A stretch of 64,000 bases of DNA from Streptomyces orinoci (GCF_003121295.1 NZ_PHNC01000010.1:1-64000), one strand, 5' to 3'; shown: positions 42,104 to 52,155, counted from the first letter of the stretch. Numbers and translations: made by a program. The notes: generated from the letters alone by a model not told the origin.

Positions 42104-42601
42104 TCAGTCCTTGGCGCAGGTCTCGCCGGAGATCGTCTTCCCCGCGCCGGACAGCGTCACCTTGACATCCCCGGGCGGCGGGTTGCCCGGAATCGCGCTG
42201 TGCGCAGCCGTGCACACCAGTTGCACCCGGGCATTGGGAGTGAAGTGGGTGGGGTCCGCGGTCATCCGGATCAGGACCCGCTCATCGCTGGTGACCACGC
42301 TGACCGGCCCGGTCCTCGGCACCTCGCTGTAGAAGCCGCGCAGCCGCTCCGCCTCGCTGGGCCCGGCCAGCAGCAGCGGGACCGCATCCTCCGCGCCCAG
42401 GCGGCCGGCGGTGGTGCGGGAGACGCCGAACACCCCGCCGGGATAGGCCCAGTAGAGCCGGACCTGGTTGACCGGGGCGCCGGGGCGCTTGACGCCGGTG
42501 GCCGGGCGGCCGAAGTCGATGGCGTCGGTCCGGTCCACGCCGCAGCCGGTCAGGGCGGCGCCCAGCGCCAGTACGGCGGCCAGCGCGCGTACCGTTCTCA
42601 T
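42104..42601 (-). CDS. Lipoprotein linked to the two-component system (AfsQ3-like)
   Basis: A 165-residue lipoprotein: RTVRALAAVLALGAALTGC ends in a lipobox. The rest (VRLYWAYPGGVFGVSRT...EDAVPLLLAGPSEAERLRGFYSEVP) is a GerMN-like beta-alpha module. Its ATG overlaps the stop of the sensor kinase gene, so it is the third gene of the operon. The arrangement regulator, kinase, lipoprotein is that of afsQ1-afsQ2-afsQ3, where the lipoprotein may modulate the sensor. Confidence 0.78.
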   Translation of the reverse strand: MRTVRALAAVLALGAALTGCGVDRTDAIDFGRPATGVKRPGAPVNQVRLYWAYPGGVFGVSRTTAGRLGAEDAVPLLLAGPSEAERLRGFYSEVPRTGPVSVVTSDERVLIRMTADPTHFTPNARVQLVCTAAHSAIPGNPPPGDVKVTLSGAGKTISGETCAKD

Positions 42602-44094
42602 CCCTCCTCACCCCCGGTGCGCAGCGGCAGTTCCACGGTGAACACGGCTCCTCCTTCGGGCGCGTTGGCGGCCCGGATGGTTCCGTTGTGCAGGCGTACG
42701 TTCTCCAGGGTGATGGCCAGGCCCAGCCCGCTGCCCTCGGAGCGGACCCGGGCCGCGTCCGCCTTGTAGAAGCGGTCGAAGACATGGGGCAGGACCTCGG
42801 GGTCGATGCCCTCGCCCCGGTCGGCGACCTCGATCAGCAGGCGCGGGCCCGGCCCGGAGCGTTCGGCGGGCTCGGCGCGCACCGAGACCCGTACCGGTTC
42901 CCCGCCGTGCCGCAGGGCGTTGCCCACCAGGTTGGCGACCACCACATCGATGCGCCGGGGGTCCAGCCGGGCCCGTACCCCCTCGGGGAGTTCGGTGTGC
43001 ACCTTGTCCTGCCAGCCGCGCGCCTGGAGGGTCTTGCGGACGGTCTCGCCTACGTCCACCTCGTCCAGATGCAGGGCGGCGGCGCCCGCGTCGAAGCGGG
43101 AGATCTCCATCAAGTCCTCGACCATCCGGGCCAGTTTGCCGGTCTCCTCGCTGATCAGGCGGACCGCGTAGGCGGTGTCCGGGTCCAGGCCGTCGGCGTC
43201 CTCGTCCAGCACGTCCACCACGGCGGTCATCGCGGCCAGCGGGGTGCGCAGTTCATGGGAGACATCGGCGGCGAAGCGGCGGGAGTTGGCCTCCATCCGG
43301 CGCAGTTCGGCGACGTTCTGCTCCAGCGCCTCGGCCATGCCGTTGAACGTCCTTGACAGGTCGGCGAGTTCATCGCGGCCGGTGGCCTTGAGCCGGGTGT
43401 CCAGGGCACCCTTGGCGATCTGCTGGGTGCCGCGGCGCAGTTCGCGGACCGGGCGCAGCACTCCGCCGGCCGCGATCAGGGCGGGGATCACCGAGAGTCC
43501 CACGGCGGGCAGGGCGCCGTTCTGGGCGGCCTGGACCAGGGCGCGCACATTGACCTCGTCGTTGCGCAGCGGAAGCCGGGCGTAGACCTCCAGGCCGGAG
43601 GGCTCCTCGCTGCCGCCGTAGGTGACCGGCAGGCCGATGGTGAGCCAGGGCTTGCCGTTCAGGGAGATCCGCTGGACGGCGGCCCGGCCGCGCTGGACCA
43701 GTTTGCCGACGCCGGGCTCGATGACATCACCGGTGCCGGTGAGGACGGGTGGCTGGACCGGTCCGCCGCGGTAGCGGACATGGATCACCCAATGCTGGGC
43801 CTCGCCGGCCCGTTCGATGTTCTGGGCGAAGGTGCGCAGGTCCGCGATGGAGGGCGGGAAGTGCAGGTCGGGGGCCTGCGAGCTGACCTGGGCCCGCAGG
43901 GTGTCCACGGCGGTGTCCTGGGTGTGCTGGAGGATGGCGGTACGCGCCGCGCGGAAGGTCAGGGCCGCGGTGGCGAACGCGCTGAGCGCGGCGACCAGCA
44001 GAAAGGCGACGATCAGCCGGGCGCGCAGCCCGCTGGCCAGGGTGCGCAGGGACAGCCGCCGGGCCAATGGGCTCAGGCGTACCGGCCCTCTCAC
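42598..44094 (-). CDS. Sensor histidine kinase (AfsQ2-like)
   Basis: A 498-residue membrane kinase. First helix LRARLIVAFLLVAALSAFATAALTF, an extracytoplasmic sensor domain of about 150 residues, second helix ALPAVGLSVIPALIAAGGVL, HAMP, then the H-box FAADVSHELRTPLAAMTAVVD. The ATP-binding boxes are VANLVGNALRHG (N), VADRGEGI (G1), FDRFYKAD (F) and GSGLGLAI (G2). All catalytic residues are present. The GTG start overlaps the regulator stop by 4 bases. Confidence 0.9.
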   Translation of the reverse strand: MRGPVRLSPLARRLSLRTLASGLRARLIVAFLLVAALSAFATAALTFRAARTAILQHTQDTAVDTLRAQVSSQAPDLHFPPSIADLRTFAQNIERAGEAQHWVIHVRYRGGPVQPPVLTGTGDVIEPGVGKLVQRGRAAVQRISLNGKPWLTIGLPVTYGGSEEPSGLEVYARLPLRNDEVNVRALVQAAQNGALPAVGLSVIPALIAAGGVLRPVRELRRGTQQIAKGALDTRLKATGRDELADLSRTFNGMAEALEQNVAELRRMEANSRRFAADVSHELRTPLAAMTAVVDVLDEDADGLDPDTAYAVRLISEETGKLARMVEDLMEISRFDAGAAALHLDEVDVGETVRKTLQARGWQDKVHTELPEGVRARLDPRRIDVVVANLVGNALRHGGEPVRVSVRAEPAERSGPGPRLLIEVADRGEGIDPEVLPHVFDRFYKADAARVRSEGSGLGLAITLENVRLHNGTIRAANAPEGGAVFTVELPLRTGGEEG

Positions 44095-44789
44095 AGGGGC
44101 CCGAACCGGTAGCCGAAGCCGCGCACGGTCTGGATGTACTTCGGGGAGCGGGTGGAGTCCTCCACCTTGGTGCGCAGCCGCATCACACAGGCGTCCACCA
44201 GCCGGGCATCTCCGTGGTAGCTGTGCTCCCAGACGTGTTCCAGCAGCTGCTGGCGGCTGAAGACCCGGCCGGGGGTGGCGGACAGATAGAGCAGCAGCTT
44301 CATCTCGGAGGGGGCCAGTGCCAGGTCCTGGCCGTTCTTGGAGACCAGCAGGCCGGCCCGGTCGATGGTCAGGTCGCCATGGGTCTCGGCGGCCTGGGCG
44401 GGGGCCGGTTCGGCGCCGCCGTCCAGCGGGGCGGCCCGGCGCAGTACGGCGCGGATGCGGGCTTCGAGCACCTCGCCGCGGGCGGGCTTGACGATGTAGT
44501 CGTCGGCCCCGGCCTCCAGACCGAGGACGACATCGATGTCATCGCCGCGGGCGGTGAGCATGATGATCGGGATCTGCTGGGTGGCGCGGATCCGGCGGCA
44601 GACCTCGAAGCCGCTGGTGTCGGGCAGCATCAGATCGAGCAGCACCAGGTCGGGGCGGAAGGCGCCGAGTGCGGCCAGTCCGGCTTCTCCGGTGGCCGCC
44701 GCCTCGACCTGGTGGCCGCGGCGGCGCAGGGTGAGGGTGACCCCTTCCCTGACGGCCCGGTCGTCCTCGATCAGAAGCACGCGTGACAT
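44091..44789 (-). CDS. OmpR-family response regulator (AfsQ1-like)
   Basis: A 232-residue regulator: LLIEDDRAVREG acidic pocket, phospho-Asp in LVLLDLMLPD, Lys in YIVKPARG. The C-terminal winged helix is LSATPGRVFSRQQLLEHVWEHSYHGDARLVDACVMRLRTKVED, ending VRGFGYRFGPL. The text is very close to what I recall of S. coelicolor AfsQ1. The ATG at 44789 is chosen because it begins the receiver fold; the longer frame to 44855 is non-conserved. No sigQ gene is adjacent here. Confidence 0.9.
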   Translation of the reverse strand: MSRVLLIEDDRAVREGVTLTLRRRGHQVEAAATGEAGLAALGAFRPDLVLLDLMLPDTSGFEVCRRIRATQQIPIIMLTARGDDIDVVLGLEAGADDYIVKPARGEVLEARIRAVLRRAAPLDGGAEPAPAQAAETHGDLTIDRAGLLVSKNGQDLALAPSEMKLLLYLSATPGRVFSRQQLLEHVWEHSYHGDARLVDACVMRLRTKVEDSTRSPKYIQTVRGFGYRFGPL

Positions 44790-44944
44790 ACGGACAGTAT
44801 CGATCGGGTAAGCACATGAATGCGCCATCCGCCTGCCACTCGGCGGAACTGTCACCGATTCCTCATATTCCGCGGAAAGCGCAGGCGAGGACGATAATGA
44901 CCGGCACCTGATTGTCCGTACCCCGTCAAACGGAGGTCGTCGAC

Positions 44945-46591
44945 GTGAGTGCCACCCATGAGGTCTTCAACCAGGCCCCGCCCCTGACCGGATTCAGCAC
45001 CGCCGACGACCCGGCCCTGCTGGAGGCGCTGCGCCGGGACGGCGGAGGCGGGGGCGAGGCGGAGGTACGGGCGCTTGGCCGGCGGGCCGGCTCGGAGGAG
45101 GTCCAGGAGTGGGCGCGGCTGGCCGAGGCGGTGCCCCCGGTGCTGCACACCCATGACCGCTATGGCCACCGGATCGACGAGGTGGAGTTCCATCCGGCCT
45201 GGCACCGTCTGATGGCCGAGGCCGTGGCGAGCGGGCAGCACGCCGCGCCCTGGGTGAGCGGGGAGCCGGGCGCCCATCTGGTGCGGGCGGCGAAGTTCTA
45301 TGTGTGGGCGCAGGCCGAACCGGGCCATGGCTGTCCGGTCTCGATGACCTATGCCGCCGTGCCCGCCCTGCGCGCCCAGCCCCAACTGGCCGACAGCTAC
45401 GTGCCGTTGCTGGCCTCCCCCGAGTACGACTTCGGGCTGCGCCCGCCGCTGGGCAAGCGGGGCCTGATCGCGGGGATGTCGATGACCGAGAAGCAGGGCG
45501 GCTCGGACGTCCGGGCCAACACCACCACCGCCGAGCCGGCCGGGGACGGCTCCTATGTGCTCACCGGCCACAAGTGGTTCACCTCGGCGCCGATGAGCGA
45601 TCTCTTCCTGGTGCTGGCCCAGGCCCCCGACGGCCTGACCTGCTTCCTGATGCCCCGGGTGCTGCCGGACGGCACCCGCAACGCCATGCGGCTGCAACGG
45701 CTGAAGGACAAGCTGGGCAACCGCTCCAACGCCTCCGCGGAGATCGAGTACGAGCGGGCGGTGGCCTGGCCGGTGGGCGAGCCGGGGCGCGGGGTGCGCA
45801 CCATCGTGGAGATGGTCAATATGACCCGGCTGGACTGTGTGCTGGGCTCGGCGGCCGGCATGCGGGCCGGGCTGCGCCAGGCCCTGCACCACACCCGGCA
45901 CCGCCGGGCCTTCGGCGCGGAACTGATCGACCAGCCGCTGATGCGCAATGTGCTGGCCGATCTCGCCGTGGAGTCCGAGGCGGCCACCGTGCTGGCGCTG
46001 CGGCTGGCGGCCGCCCTGGACCGCTCGGAGGCGGGCGACCCCGCCGAGGGGGCGCTTCGCCGGCTGGGCCTGGCGGCGGGCAAGTACTGGGTGTGCAAGC
46101 GCGGCAGCGCCCACGCCGCCGAGGCGCTGGAGTGCCTGGGCGGCAATGGCTATGTGGAGGAGTCCGGGATGCCGCGGCTGTACCGGGAGGCGCCGCTGCT
46201 GTCCATCTGGGAGGGCTCGGGCAATGTGGCGGCGCTGGACGTACTGCGCGCGCTGCGGCGTGAACCCGCCGCGCTGGACGCCTACTTGGCCGAGGTGGAC
46301 GCCGCCGCGGGCGCCGATCCCCGGCTGGACGCGGCCATCGCCCGGCTGCGCCGGACGCTGGGCGCCCTGGACGATCCGCACCGGGCGCAGCTGACGGCCC
46401 GGGTCCTGGCCGAGCAGCTCACCCTGGTCCTCCAGGGCAGCCTGCTGGTGCGGCACAGCGTCCCGGCGGTGGCGGATGCCTTCTGCGCCTCCCGGCTGGG
46501 CGGGGACTGGGGGCATGCCTTCGGCACCCTGCCGCCCGGCGCCGACCTGGCGGCCGTCCTGGAACGGGCCACCCTCAAGGACGCCGGATAA
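44945..46591 (+). CDS. AidB-like acyl-CoA dehydrogenase-family flavoprotein
   Basis: A 548-residue protein, longer than catabolic ACADs. It has the AidB N-terminal pattern (HEVFNQAPPLTGFSTADDPALLEAL) and the SMTEKQGGSDVRANTT and LTGHKWFTSAPMSDLFLVLAQ FAD segments. ECLGGNGYVEESGMPRLYREAPLLSIWEGSGNV is the AidB hallmark, followed by an extra C-terminal helical domain. AidB binds DNA and FAD and is linked to alkylation damage in E. coli. GTG at 44945 follows GGAGGTCGTCGAC. Confidence 0.88.
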   Translation: MSATHEVFNQAPPLTGFSTADDPALLEALRRDGGGGGEAEVRALGRRAGSEEVQEWARLAEAVPPVLHTHDRYGHRIDEVEFHPAWHRLMAEAVASGQHAAPWVSGEPGAHLVRAAKFYVWAQAEPGHGCPVSMTYAAVPALRAQPQLADSYVPLLASPEYDFGLRPPLGKRGLIAGMSMTEKQGGSDVRANTTTAEPAGDGSYVLTGHKWFTSAPMSDLFLVLAQAPDGLTCFLMPRVLPDGTRNAMRLQRLKDKLGNRSNASAEIEYERAVAWPVGEPGRGVRTIVEMVNMTRLDCVLGSAAGMRAGLRQALHHTRHRRAFGAELIDQPLMRNVLADLAVESEAATVLALRLAAALDRSEAGDPAEGALRRLGLAAGKYWVCKRGSAHAAEALECLGGNGYVEESGMPRLYREAPLLSIWEGSGNVAALDVLRALRREPAALDAYLAEVDAAAGADPRLDAAIARLRRTLGALDDPHRAQLTARVLAEQLTLVLQGSLLVRHSVPAVADAFCASRLGGDWGHAFGTLPPGADLAAVLERATLKDAG

Positions 46592-46808
46592 GAACGCCGG
46601 ATAAGCCGGAAAAGGCGGCGGGGGCCCGGATATGCACAGCCTGACCGTTATTCATCAGATCGGAGGAACGTAGCCGGAGCGGCTGGTCAGCGCCCCGCGC
46701 GGGACCACACCATCTCAAGTCGTGAGCGCATGGCCTGGAGGGCGTGCGAGGCCCCGGCTCTCGTTGGCCCCGGCCGCATCCGCCCCGCCCGACCTCCGGA
46801 GGATCCGC

Positions 46809-47573
46809 ATGTCCGAATGGCTGGTTCTGGCCATCGCTATGGCCGCCTCGATCGCGGTCGTCCTGGGCGTCGTCGCGCTCAGAGAACGCAAGCGCGCCAA
46901 GGCCGGCGATCCGGACGGGGAGGGCGGCGGCCCCGACGTCATGGAGTACATGACCATGATGATCGGCGTGGTCTATGCCATTGTGCTGGGCCTGGCCATC
47001 GCCGGTGTCTGGGAGGCCCGTAATGCCGCGCAGGCCACCGTGCTGGCCGAGGCCCAGGCGCTGCACGAGGTGCATGAGCGCGCCCAGGCCTTCGCCCCGG
47101 CCGCCCGGGACCGGATCCGCTCCGATGTGGACGCCTATGTGAGCCAAGTGGTGCACAAGGAATGGCCGGTGATGATCAAAAAGCAGCAACTGACCGAGCA
47201 GGGCACCAAGTTGCTGGACAAGCTGCGCACCGATGTCACCTCCTACACCCCGCAGAACGACCATGAGAGCCAGTCCTACCAGCCGATGCTGGACCAGGTG
47301 GGCGCCGTCAACGGGGCCCGCAACGCCCGTTCCCAGAACGCCGATGACACCATGCCCGGGGTGGTGTGGTTCGGACTGATCGGCGGGGCGCTGATCGCGG
47401 TGGGCCTGGTCTTCACCCTGCGGATCCGGCGCTCGCCCCGCGAGTTGCTGCTGGCCGGGCTCTATACCGCGCTGATCGCCTTCCTGCTCTTCCTGATCTG
47501 GGACTTCAACGCGCCCTTCGGCCGTGAAGTCAGCGATCTCACCGGCCCGTTCACCGAACTCTTTCCCGTCTGA
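46809..47573 (+). CDS. DUF4239-family integral membrane protein
   Basis: A 254-residue protein. Helices: WLVLAIAMAASIAVVLGVVAL, MTMMIGVVYAIVLGLAIAGVWEA, then a soluble helical segment (ATVLAEAQALHEVHERAQAF), then VVWFGLIGGALIAVGLVFTL and LLAGLYTALIAFLLFLIWDF. This 2+2 helix layout with an internal soluble domain is DUF4239 (bestrophin-like architecture). ATG at 46809 follows CGGAGGA. The 217 bases before it hold no recognisable gene. Confidence 0.82.
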   Translation: MSEWLVLAIAMAASIAVVLGVVALRERKRAKAGDPDGEGGGPDVMEYMTMMIGVVYAIVLGLAIAGVWEARNAAQATVLAEAQALHEVHERAQAFAPAARDRIRSDVDAYVSQVVHKEWPVMIKKQQLTEQGTKLLDKLRTDVTSYTPQNDHESQSYQPMLDQVGAVNGARNARSQNADDTMPGVVWFGLIGGALIAVGLVFTLRIRRSPRELLLAGLYTALIAFLLFLIWDFNAPFGREVSDLTGPFTELFPV

Positions 47574-47767
47574 CCGGGCGCCCTCGCCCCCTTCCCCTCC
47601 CCGCGCCCGCCCGGGGCCGTACCACGGCCTCTGGCGGGCGCGGCGCGTCCTGGCCACACTGGAGCTGAGCCCCGGTGTCCGGTTCCGGCCCCCGGAGCGG
47701 CTCCCGCCGAGTGTCCGCGGCCTGTTGCGGGTACAGGGCAAGGGGCAATGACAGGAGGGCACCGAGC

Positions 47768-49051
47768 GTGACCGACGAAAGCAAGGCTTACGGCGACGGC
47801 TCCAACCGAACGGTCGGCGAGGCCGAGGCGGAGGCGCTGGTCCACGGCATCTGTTTCAAGACCGGCCCGCCCAGGCTGCTGGGGGTCGAGCTGGAGTGGC
47901 TCGTCCATGATCTGCACAACCCGGTCCGCCCGGTGGGGCCCGACCGGCTGGCGGCCGCCGCCGAGCGGCTGCGCACCCTGCCCCTGCGGTCCCTGCTCAC
48001 CGTGGAACCCGGCGGCCAGATCGAGTTCAGCTCCCGGCCCGCCGCTTCCCTGACGGCCTGTGTCGAGGAGGTCGGCGCCGATCTGGCGCTGGCCCGGGCG
48101 GAACTGCGCGAACTGGGCCTCTTCCTCTCCGGCTACGGCAAGGAGCCCTGGTTCCAGCCGGAGCGGGTGGTGCACAACTCCCGCTACAACGCGATGGAGA
48201 TCTACTACGACCGCTGGAACGGGGCCGGCCGCACCATCATGTGCCGTACCGCCTCGGTCCAGGTCTGTCTGGACGCCGGGCACGAGGGACCGGGCCCCTT
48301 CGGCTACCAGCGGCGCTGGCGGCTGGCCCATCTGCTGGGCGCCGTACTGGCCGCCGCCTTCGCCAACTCCCCGCTGCACCTGGGGCGTCCGGGCGGCTGG
48401 CGCTCGATGCGCCAGGCCACCTACGCCACGATGGACCCGGGCCGCACCCTGGCCCCGCCCGAGGACCTGGAGCCGCGCACGGCCTGGGCCGAGTACGCGC
48501 TGGACGCCCCGGTGATGTTCATCCGCCACCAGGACGCCCCCTGGGAGCCGGTGTCCGGGCTGGCGCTGCGCGACTGGCTGCGCTCCGGCCGTCCGCGCCC
48601 GGTCACCGCCGGGGACGTCGCCTACCACCTCACCACCCTCTTCCCGCCGATCCGGCCGCAGGGCCATCTGGAACTGCGGATGATGGACGCGCAGCCGGGC
48701 GAGGACGGCTGGCTGGTGCCGGTGGCGGTGACGGCCGCCCTGTTCGACGACCCGGTGGCGGTGGAGACCGCCCACCGCGCGGTCAAGCCACTGGCCGACA
48801 TCGCCGGCCGGGAGCCCACCCCGCGCAACCGGCTCTGGCGCCGGGCGGCCCGGGACGGACTGTCCGATCCGGATCTGCGGGCGGCGGCCCAGGTGTGCTT
48901 CGCGGCCGCCCGGGAGGCACTGCCCCGGCTGGGCGCCCCGGCCAGGGTGCTGGACGCGGTGGATGAGTTCACCGCCCGCTATGTGGAACGCGGCCGCTGC
49001 CCAGCCGACGATCTGCTGGACCGGGTCACCGGCCGGGAGCTGCTGTCATGA
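47768..49051 (+). CDS. egtA: EgtA, glutamate-cysteine ligase for ergothioneine synthesis
   Basis: A 427-residue GCS2-family ligase: LLGVELEWLVHD, TVEPGGQIEFSSRP, YGKEPWFQPERVVHNSRYNAMEIYYDRW and RTASVQVCLDAG are catalytic-fold motifs. It makes gamma-glutamylcysteine from Glu and Cys. GTG at 47768 follows AGGAGG. It overlaps egtB by 4 bases and begins the egtABCD operon. Confidence 0.92.
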   Translation: MTDESKAYGDGSNRTVGEAEAEALVHGICFKTGPPRLLGVELEWLVHDLHNPVRPVGPDRLAAAAERLRTLPLRSLLTVEPGGQIEFSSRPAASLTACVEEVGADLALARAELRELGLFLSGYGKEPWFQPERVVHNSRYNAMEIYYDRWNGAGRTIMCRTASVQVCLDAGHEGPGPFGYQRRWRLAHLLGAVLAAAFANSPLHLGRPGGWRSMRQATYATMDPGRTLAPPEDLEPRTAWAEYALDAPVMFIRHQDAPWEPVSGLALRDWLRSGRPRPVTAGDVAYHLTTLFPPIRPQGHLELRMMDAQPGEDGWLVPVAVTAALFDDPVAVETAHRAVKPLADIAGREPTPRNRLWRRAARDGLSDPDLRAAAQVCFAAAREALPRLGAPARVLDAVDEFTARYVERGRCPADDLLDRVTGRELLS

Positions 49052-50373
49052 CCGCCGCCCCGATGGACCCGGAGGTCCTGCGGCAGCGTGCCGCCGCCAC
49101 CCTGGCCACCGCCCGGGAGCGCACCCAGGCGCTCACCGGCTGTGTGGATGAACGCGAACTGACCACCCAGCACTCGCCGTTGATGTCCCCGCTGGTATGG
49201 GACCTGGCGCACATCGGCAACCAGGAGGAACTCTGGCTGCTGCGCGCGGCGGGCGGTCAGGACGCGCTGCGCCCCGAACTCGACTCCCTCTACGACGCCT
49301 TCGAACACCCCAGGGCCCGCCGGGTCTCGCTGCCACTGCTGCCGCCCGCCCAGGCCCGCGCCTATCTGGACGAGGTACGCGGCCGGGCCCTGGACGTACT
49401 GGCCGCCAGCCCGCTGACCGGAAAGCCCCTGCTGGCCTCCGGTTTCGCCTTTGGCATGATTGCCCAGCATGAGCAGCAGCACGACGAGACCATGCTGATC
49501 ACCCATCAGCTGCGCAGCGGTCCCGCCGTGCTGCACGCCCCCGATCCCCCGCCGGCCGCACCCGACGCGGCCGCGCTGCCGTCCGAAGTGCTCGTTCCCG
49601 GCGGCCCGTTCACCATGGGCACCTCCACCGAACCCTGGGCGCTGGACAACGAACGTCCCGCCCACCGGCGTACCGTGCCCGCCTTCCATATCGACACCCT
49701 GCCGGTGACCAACGGCGCCTACCTCCGCTTTATCGAGGACGGCGGCTACACCGACCCCCGCTGGTGGCATCCCGAGGGCTGGGCACAGGTACGGCGCCAT
49801 AAGCTCACCGCCCCGCTGTTCTGGCGGCGCGAGGGCGGCGACTGGCTGCGCAGGCGGTTCGGGGTGCTGGAGCCCGTACCGCCCCAGGAGCCGGTGCTGC
49901 ATGTCAGCTGGTACGAGGCGACGGCCTATGCCGCCTGGGCCGGGCGGCGGCTGCCCACCGAGGCGGAGTGGGAGAAGGCGGCGCGTTACGACCCCGCCAC
50001 CGGCCGCTCCCGGCGCTACCCCTGGGGCGACGCCGACCCCGCCCCCTGCCATGCCAACCTCGGCCAGCGCCATCTGCGCCCGGCTCCCGCCGGTGCCTAT
50101 CCGCTGGGCCGCTCACCGCTGGGCGTGGGGCAGCTGATCGGTGACGTCTGGGAGTGGACGGCCGGCGACTTCCTGCCCTACCCGGGCTTCACCGCCTTCC
50201 CCTACCGCGAATACTCCGAGGTCTTCTTCGGCGGCCCCTACAAGGTGCTGCGCGGCGGCTCCTTCGCGGTGGACCCGGTCGCCTGCCGGGGCACCTTCCG
50301 CAACTGGGACCTGCCCATCCGCCGGCAGATCTTCGCCGGCTTCCGCACCGCCCGCGACGCGGAGCACCCCTGA
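49048..50373 (+). CDS. egtB: EgtB, iron-dependent hercynine sulfoxide synthase
   Basis: A 441-residue sulfoxide synthase. The N-terminal DinB-like helical domain holds the iron ligands LAHIGN and HEQQHDE (H-x3-H-x-E). The C-terminal formylglycine-synthase-like domain has VLVPGGPFTMGT, GRRLPTEAEWEKAARYD and YKVLRGGSFAVDPVACRGTFRNWDLPIRRQIFAGFRTAR. It couples gamma-glutamylcysteine to hercynine with oxygen. Confidence 0.94.
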   Translation: MTAAPMDPEVLRQRAAATLATARERTQALTGCVDERELTTQHSPLMSPLVWDLAHIGNQEELWLLRAAGGQDALRPELDSLYDAFEHPRARRVSLPLLPPAQARAYLDEVRGRALDVLAASPLTGKPLLASGFAFGMIAQHEQQHDETMLITHQLRSGPAVLHAPDPPPAAPDAAALPSEVLVPGGPFTMGTSTEPWALDNERPAHRRTVPAFHIDTLPVTNGAYLRFIEDGGYTDPRWWHPEGWAQVRRHKLTAPLFWRREGGDWLRRRFGVLEPVPPQEPVLHVSWYEATAYAAWAGRRLPTEAEWEKAARYDPATGRSRRYPWGDADPAPCHANLGQRHLRPAPAGAYPLGRSPLGVGQLIGDVWEWTAGDFLPYPGFTAFPYREYSEVFFGGPYKVLRGGSFAVDPVACRGTFRNWDLPIRRQIFAGFRTARDAEHP

Positions 50374-51113
50374 TGTGCCGGCACCTGGCGGTGCTGGGCC
50401 CCGGCTCCCCCATCGCGGAGAGCGTGCTGGCACCGCCGCACTCCCTGCTGCGCCAGTCCTGGGCCCCGCGGCTGCAGCGGTACGGCACGGTCAACGCGGA
50501 CGGCTTCGGCGTCGGCTGGTACGCCCCGGGCGACCCGCTGCCCGCCCGCTACCGGCGGGCCGGGCCGATCTGGGCCGACGAGTCCTTCGCCGACCTGGCC
50601 CGGGTGGTACGCACCCCGGCACTGCTGGCCGCGGTCCGGGACGCCACCGCACCCGGCGGTGACGGCGAGGCCGCCGCGGCCCCCTTCACCGAGGGCCGCT
50701 GGCTGTTCAGCCACAACGGGGCACTGACCGGCTGGCCGGAGTCGGCGGGCGCACTGGCCGCCGGCCTGCCGCCCGGGGTGCTGCTGCGGCTGGAGGCACG
50801 CTGCGACTCCGCCTTCGTCTGGGCCCTGGTGCGCCACCGGCTGCTGGCCGGTTCACCGCCCGGCCCGGCACTGGCCGACACGGTGCGCGCCCTGGACCGG
50901 GCCGCCCCAGGCTCCCGGCTCAACCTGCTGCTCACCAATGGCTCCGCCATCACCGCCACCGCCTGGGGGGACACCCTGTGGTACCTGGCCGCTCCCCCGG
51001 AGCGGGTGGTGGTGGCCTCCGAGCCATATGACGACGACCCCGGCTGGACCGAGGTCCCCGACCGCACCCTGCTCAGCGCGGACCGCGAGCACCTCACTCT
51101 CCAAGGGCTGTGA
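50373..51113 (+). CDS. egtC: EgtC, class II glutamine amidotransferase
   Basis: A 246-residue Ntn amidohydrolase. Met1 is followed by the nucleophile Cys2 (MCRHLAVLGPG), with further family segments ADGFGVGWY and WLFSHNGALTGW. It removes glutamate from the hercynyl sulfoxide conjugate. Its ATG shares a base with the egtB stop (TGATG). Confidence 0.93.
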   Translation: MCRHLAVLGPGSPIAESVLAPPHSLLRQSWAPRLQRYGTVNADGFGVGWYAPGDPLPARYRRAGPIWADESFADLARVVRTPALLAAVRDATAPGGDGEAAAAPFTEGRWLFSHNGALTGWPESAGALAAGLPPGVLLRLEARCDSAFVWALVRHRLLAGSPPGPALADTVRALDRAAPGSRLNLLLTNGSAITATAWGDTLWYLAAPPERVVVASEPYDDDPGWTEVPDRTLLSADREHLTLQGL

Positions 51114-51180
51114 CCCCGCGCGGTTCCCGGCCTCGTCACCTCCCTCCCCCTCCCCCCTCCTCGCGCAAGGAGCGCCGTAC

Positions 51181-52155
51181 GTGAGCCAGTTCGCCCTCTC
51201 CCGCACCCTGCCGCCCGACGCCACCGCCGCCGCCCTGCGCGAGGACGTCGCCCGCGGCCTGACCAACTCCCCCAAGCGGCTTCCGCCCAAGTGGTTCTAC
51301 GACGCCCGCGGCAGCGAACTCTTCGACGAGATCACCCTGTTGCCCGAGTACTACCCCACCCGGGCCGAGCGCGAAATCCTGCTGAGCCGCGCCCCGGACA
51401 TCGCCCGGGCCACCGGCGCCCGCACCCTGGTGGAACTGGGCTCCGGCTCCTCCGACAAGACCCGCCATCTGATCCGGGCGCTGCCCGGCCTGGACCACTA
51501 TCTCCCGGTGGACGTCAGCGAGTCGGCACTGCGCGGCGCGGCCGCCACCCTGCGGGCCGAGCACCCCACGCTCTCGGTGCACGCCCTGGTGGCCGACTTC
51601 CAGCACGACCACGCCCTGCCCGACACCCCCGGACCACGGCTGCTGGCCTTCCTCGGCGGCACCATCGGCAATCTGCTGCCCGCCGAGCGTGCCGCCTTCC
51701 TCAGCGGGCTGCGCGCCCAACTCGCCCCGGGTGACGCTCTGTTGCTGGGCACCGACCTGGTCAAGGACGAGCGGGTGCTGCTGGCCGCTTATGACGACGC
51801 CCGGGGCGTCACCGCCGCCTTCAACAAGAACGTCCTGGCGGTGATCAACCGCGAGCTGGCGGCGGACTTCGATCCGGACGACTTCGACCATGTGGCGCTG
51901 TGGGACCCGTACCAGGAGTGGATCGAGATGCGGCTGCGTGCCAGGGAGACCCTGGTGGCCAAGATCCAGGCCCTTGACCTGGCCATTCACTTCGAGGCCG
52001 GGGAGGAGCTGCGTACCGAGGTGTCGGCCAAGTTCCGCCCCGAGGGGGTGCGGGCGGAGCTGGCCGCGGCCGGGCTGGAAATGACCCATTGGTGGACCGA
52101 TGCCGGGGATCGGTTCGCCTTGTCCCTGTCCGTGCCGGTTAGCCTCCCCGTGTGA
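51181..52155 (+). CDS. egtD: EgtD, histidine N-alpha-trimethyltransferase
   Basis: A 324-residue SAM methyltransferase: PPKWFYDARGSELFDEITLLPEYYPTRAEREIL opening, motif I LVELGSGSSDKTRHLI, FLGGTIGNL, then AFNKNVLAVINRELAADFD and VSAKFRPEGVRAELAAAG that bind histidine. It makes hercynine, the first committed step. GTG at 51181 follows AAGGAG. EgtE, the C-S lyase, is not in the window, as in other Streptomyces where it lies elsewhere. Confidence 0.94.
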   Translation: MSQFALSRTLPPDATAAALREDVARGLTNSPKRLPPKWFYDARGSELFDEITLLPEYYPTRAEREILLSRAPDIARATGARTLVELGSGSSDKTRHLIRALPGLDHYLPVDVSESALRGAAATLRAEHPTLSVHALVADFQHDHALPDTPGPRLLAFLGGTIGNLLPAERAAFLSGLRAQLAPGDALLLGTDLVKDERVLLAAYDDARGVTAAFNKNVLAVINRELAADFDPDDFDHVALWDPYQEWIEMRLRARETLVAKIQALDLAIHFEAGEELRTEVSAKFRPEGVRAELAAAGLEMTHWWTDAGDRFALSLSVPVSLPV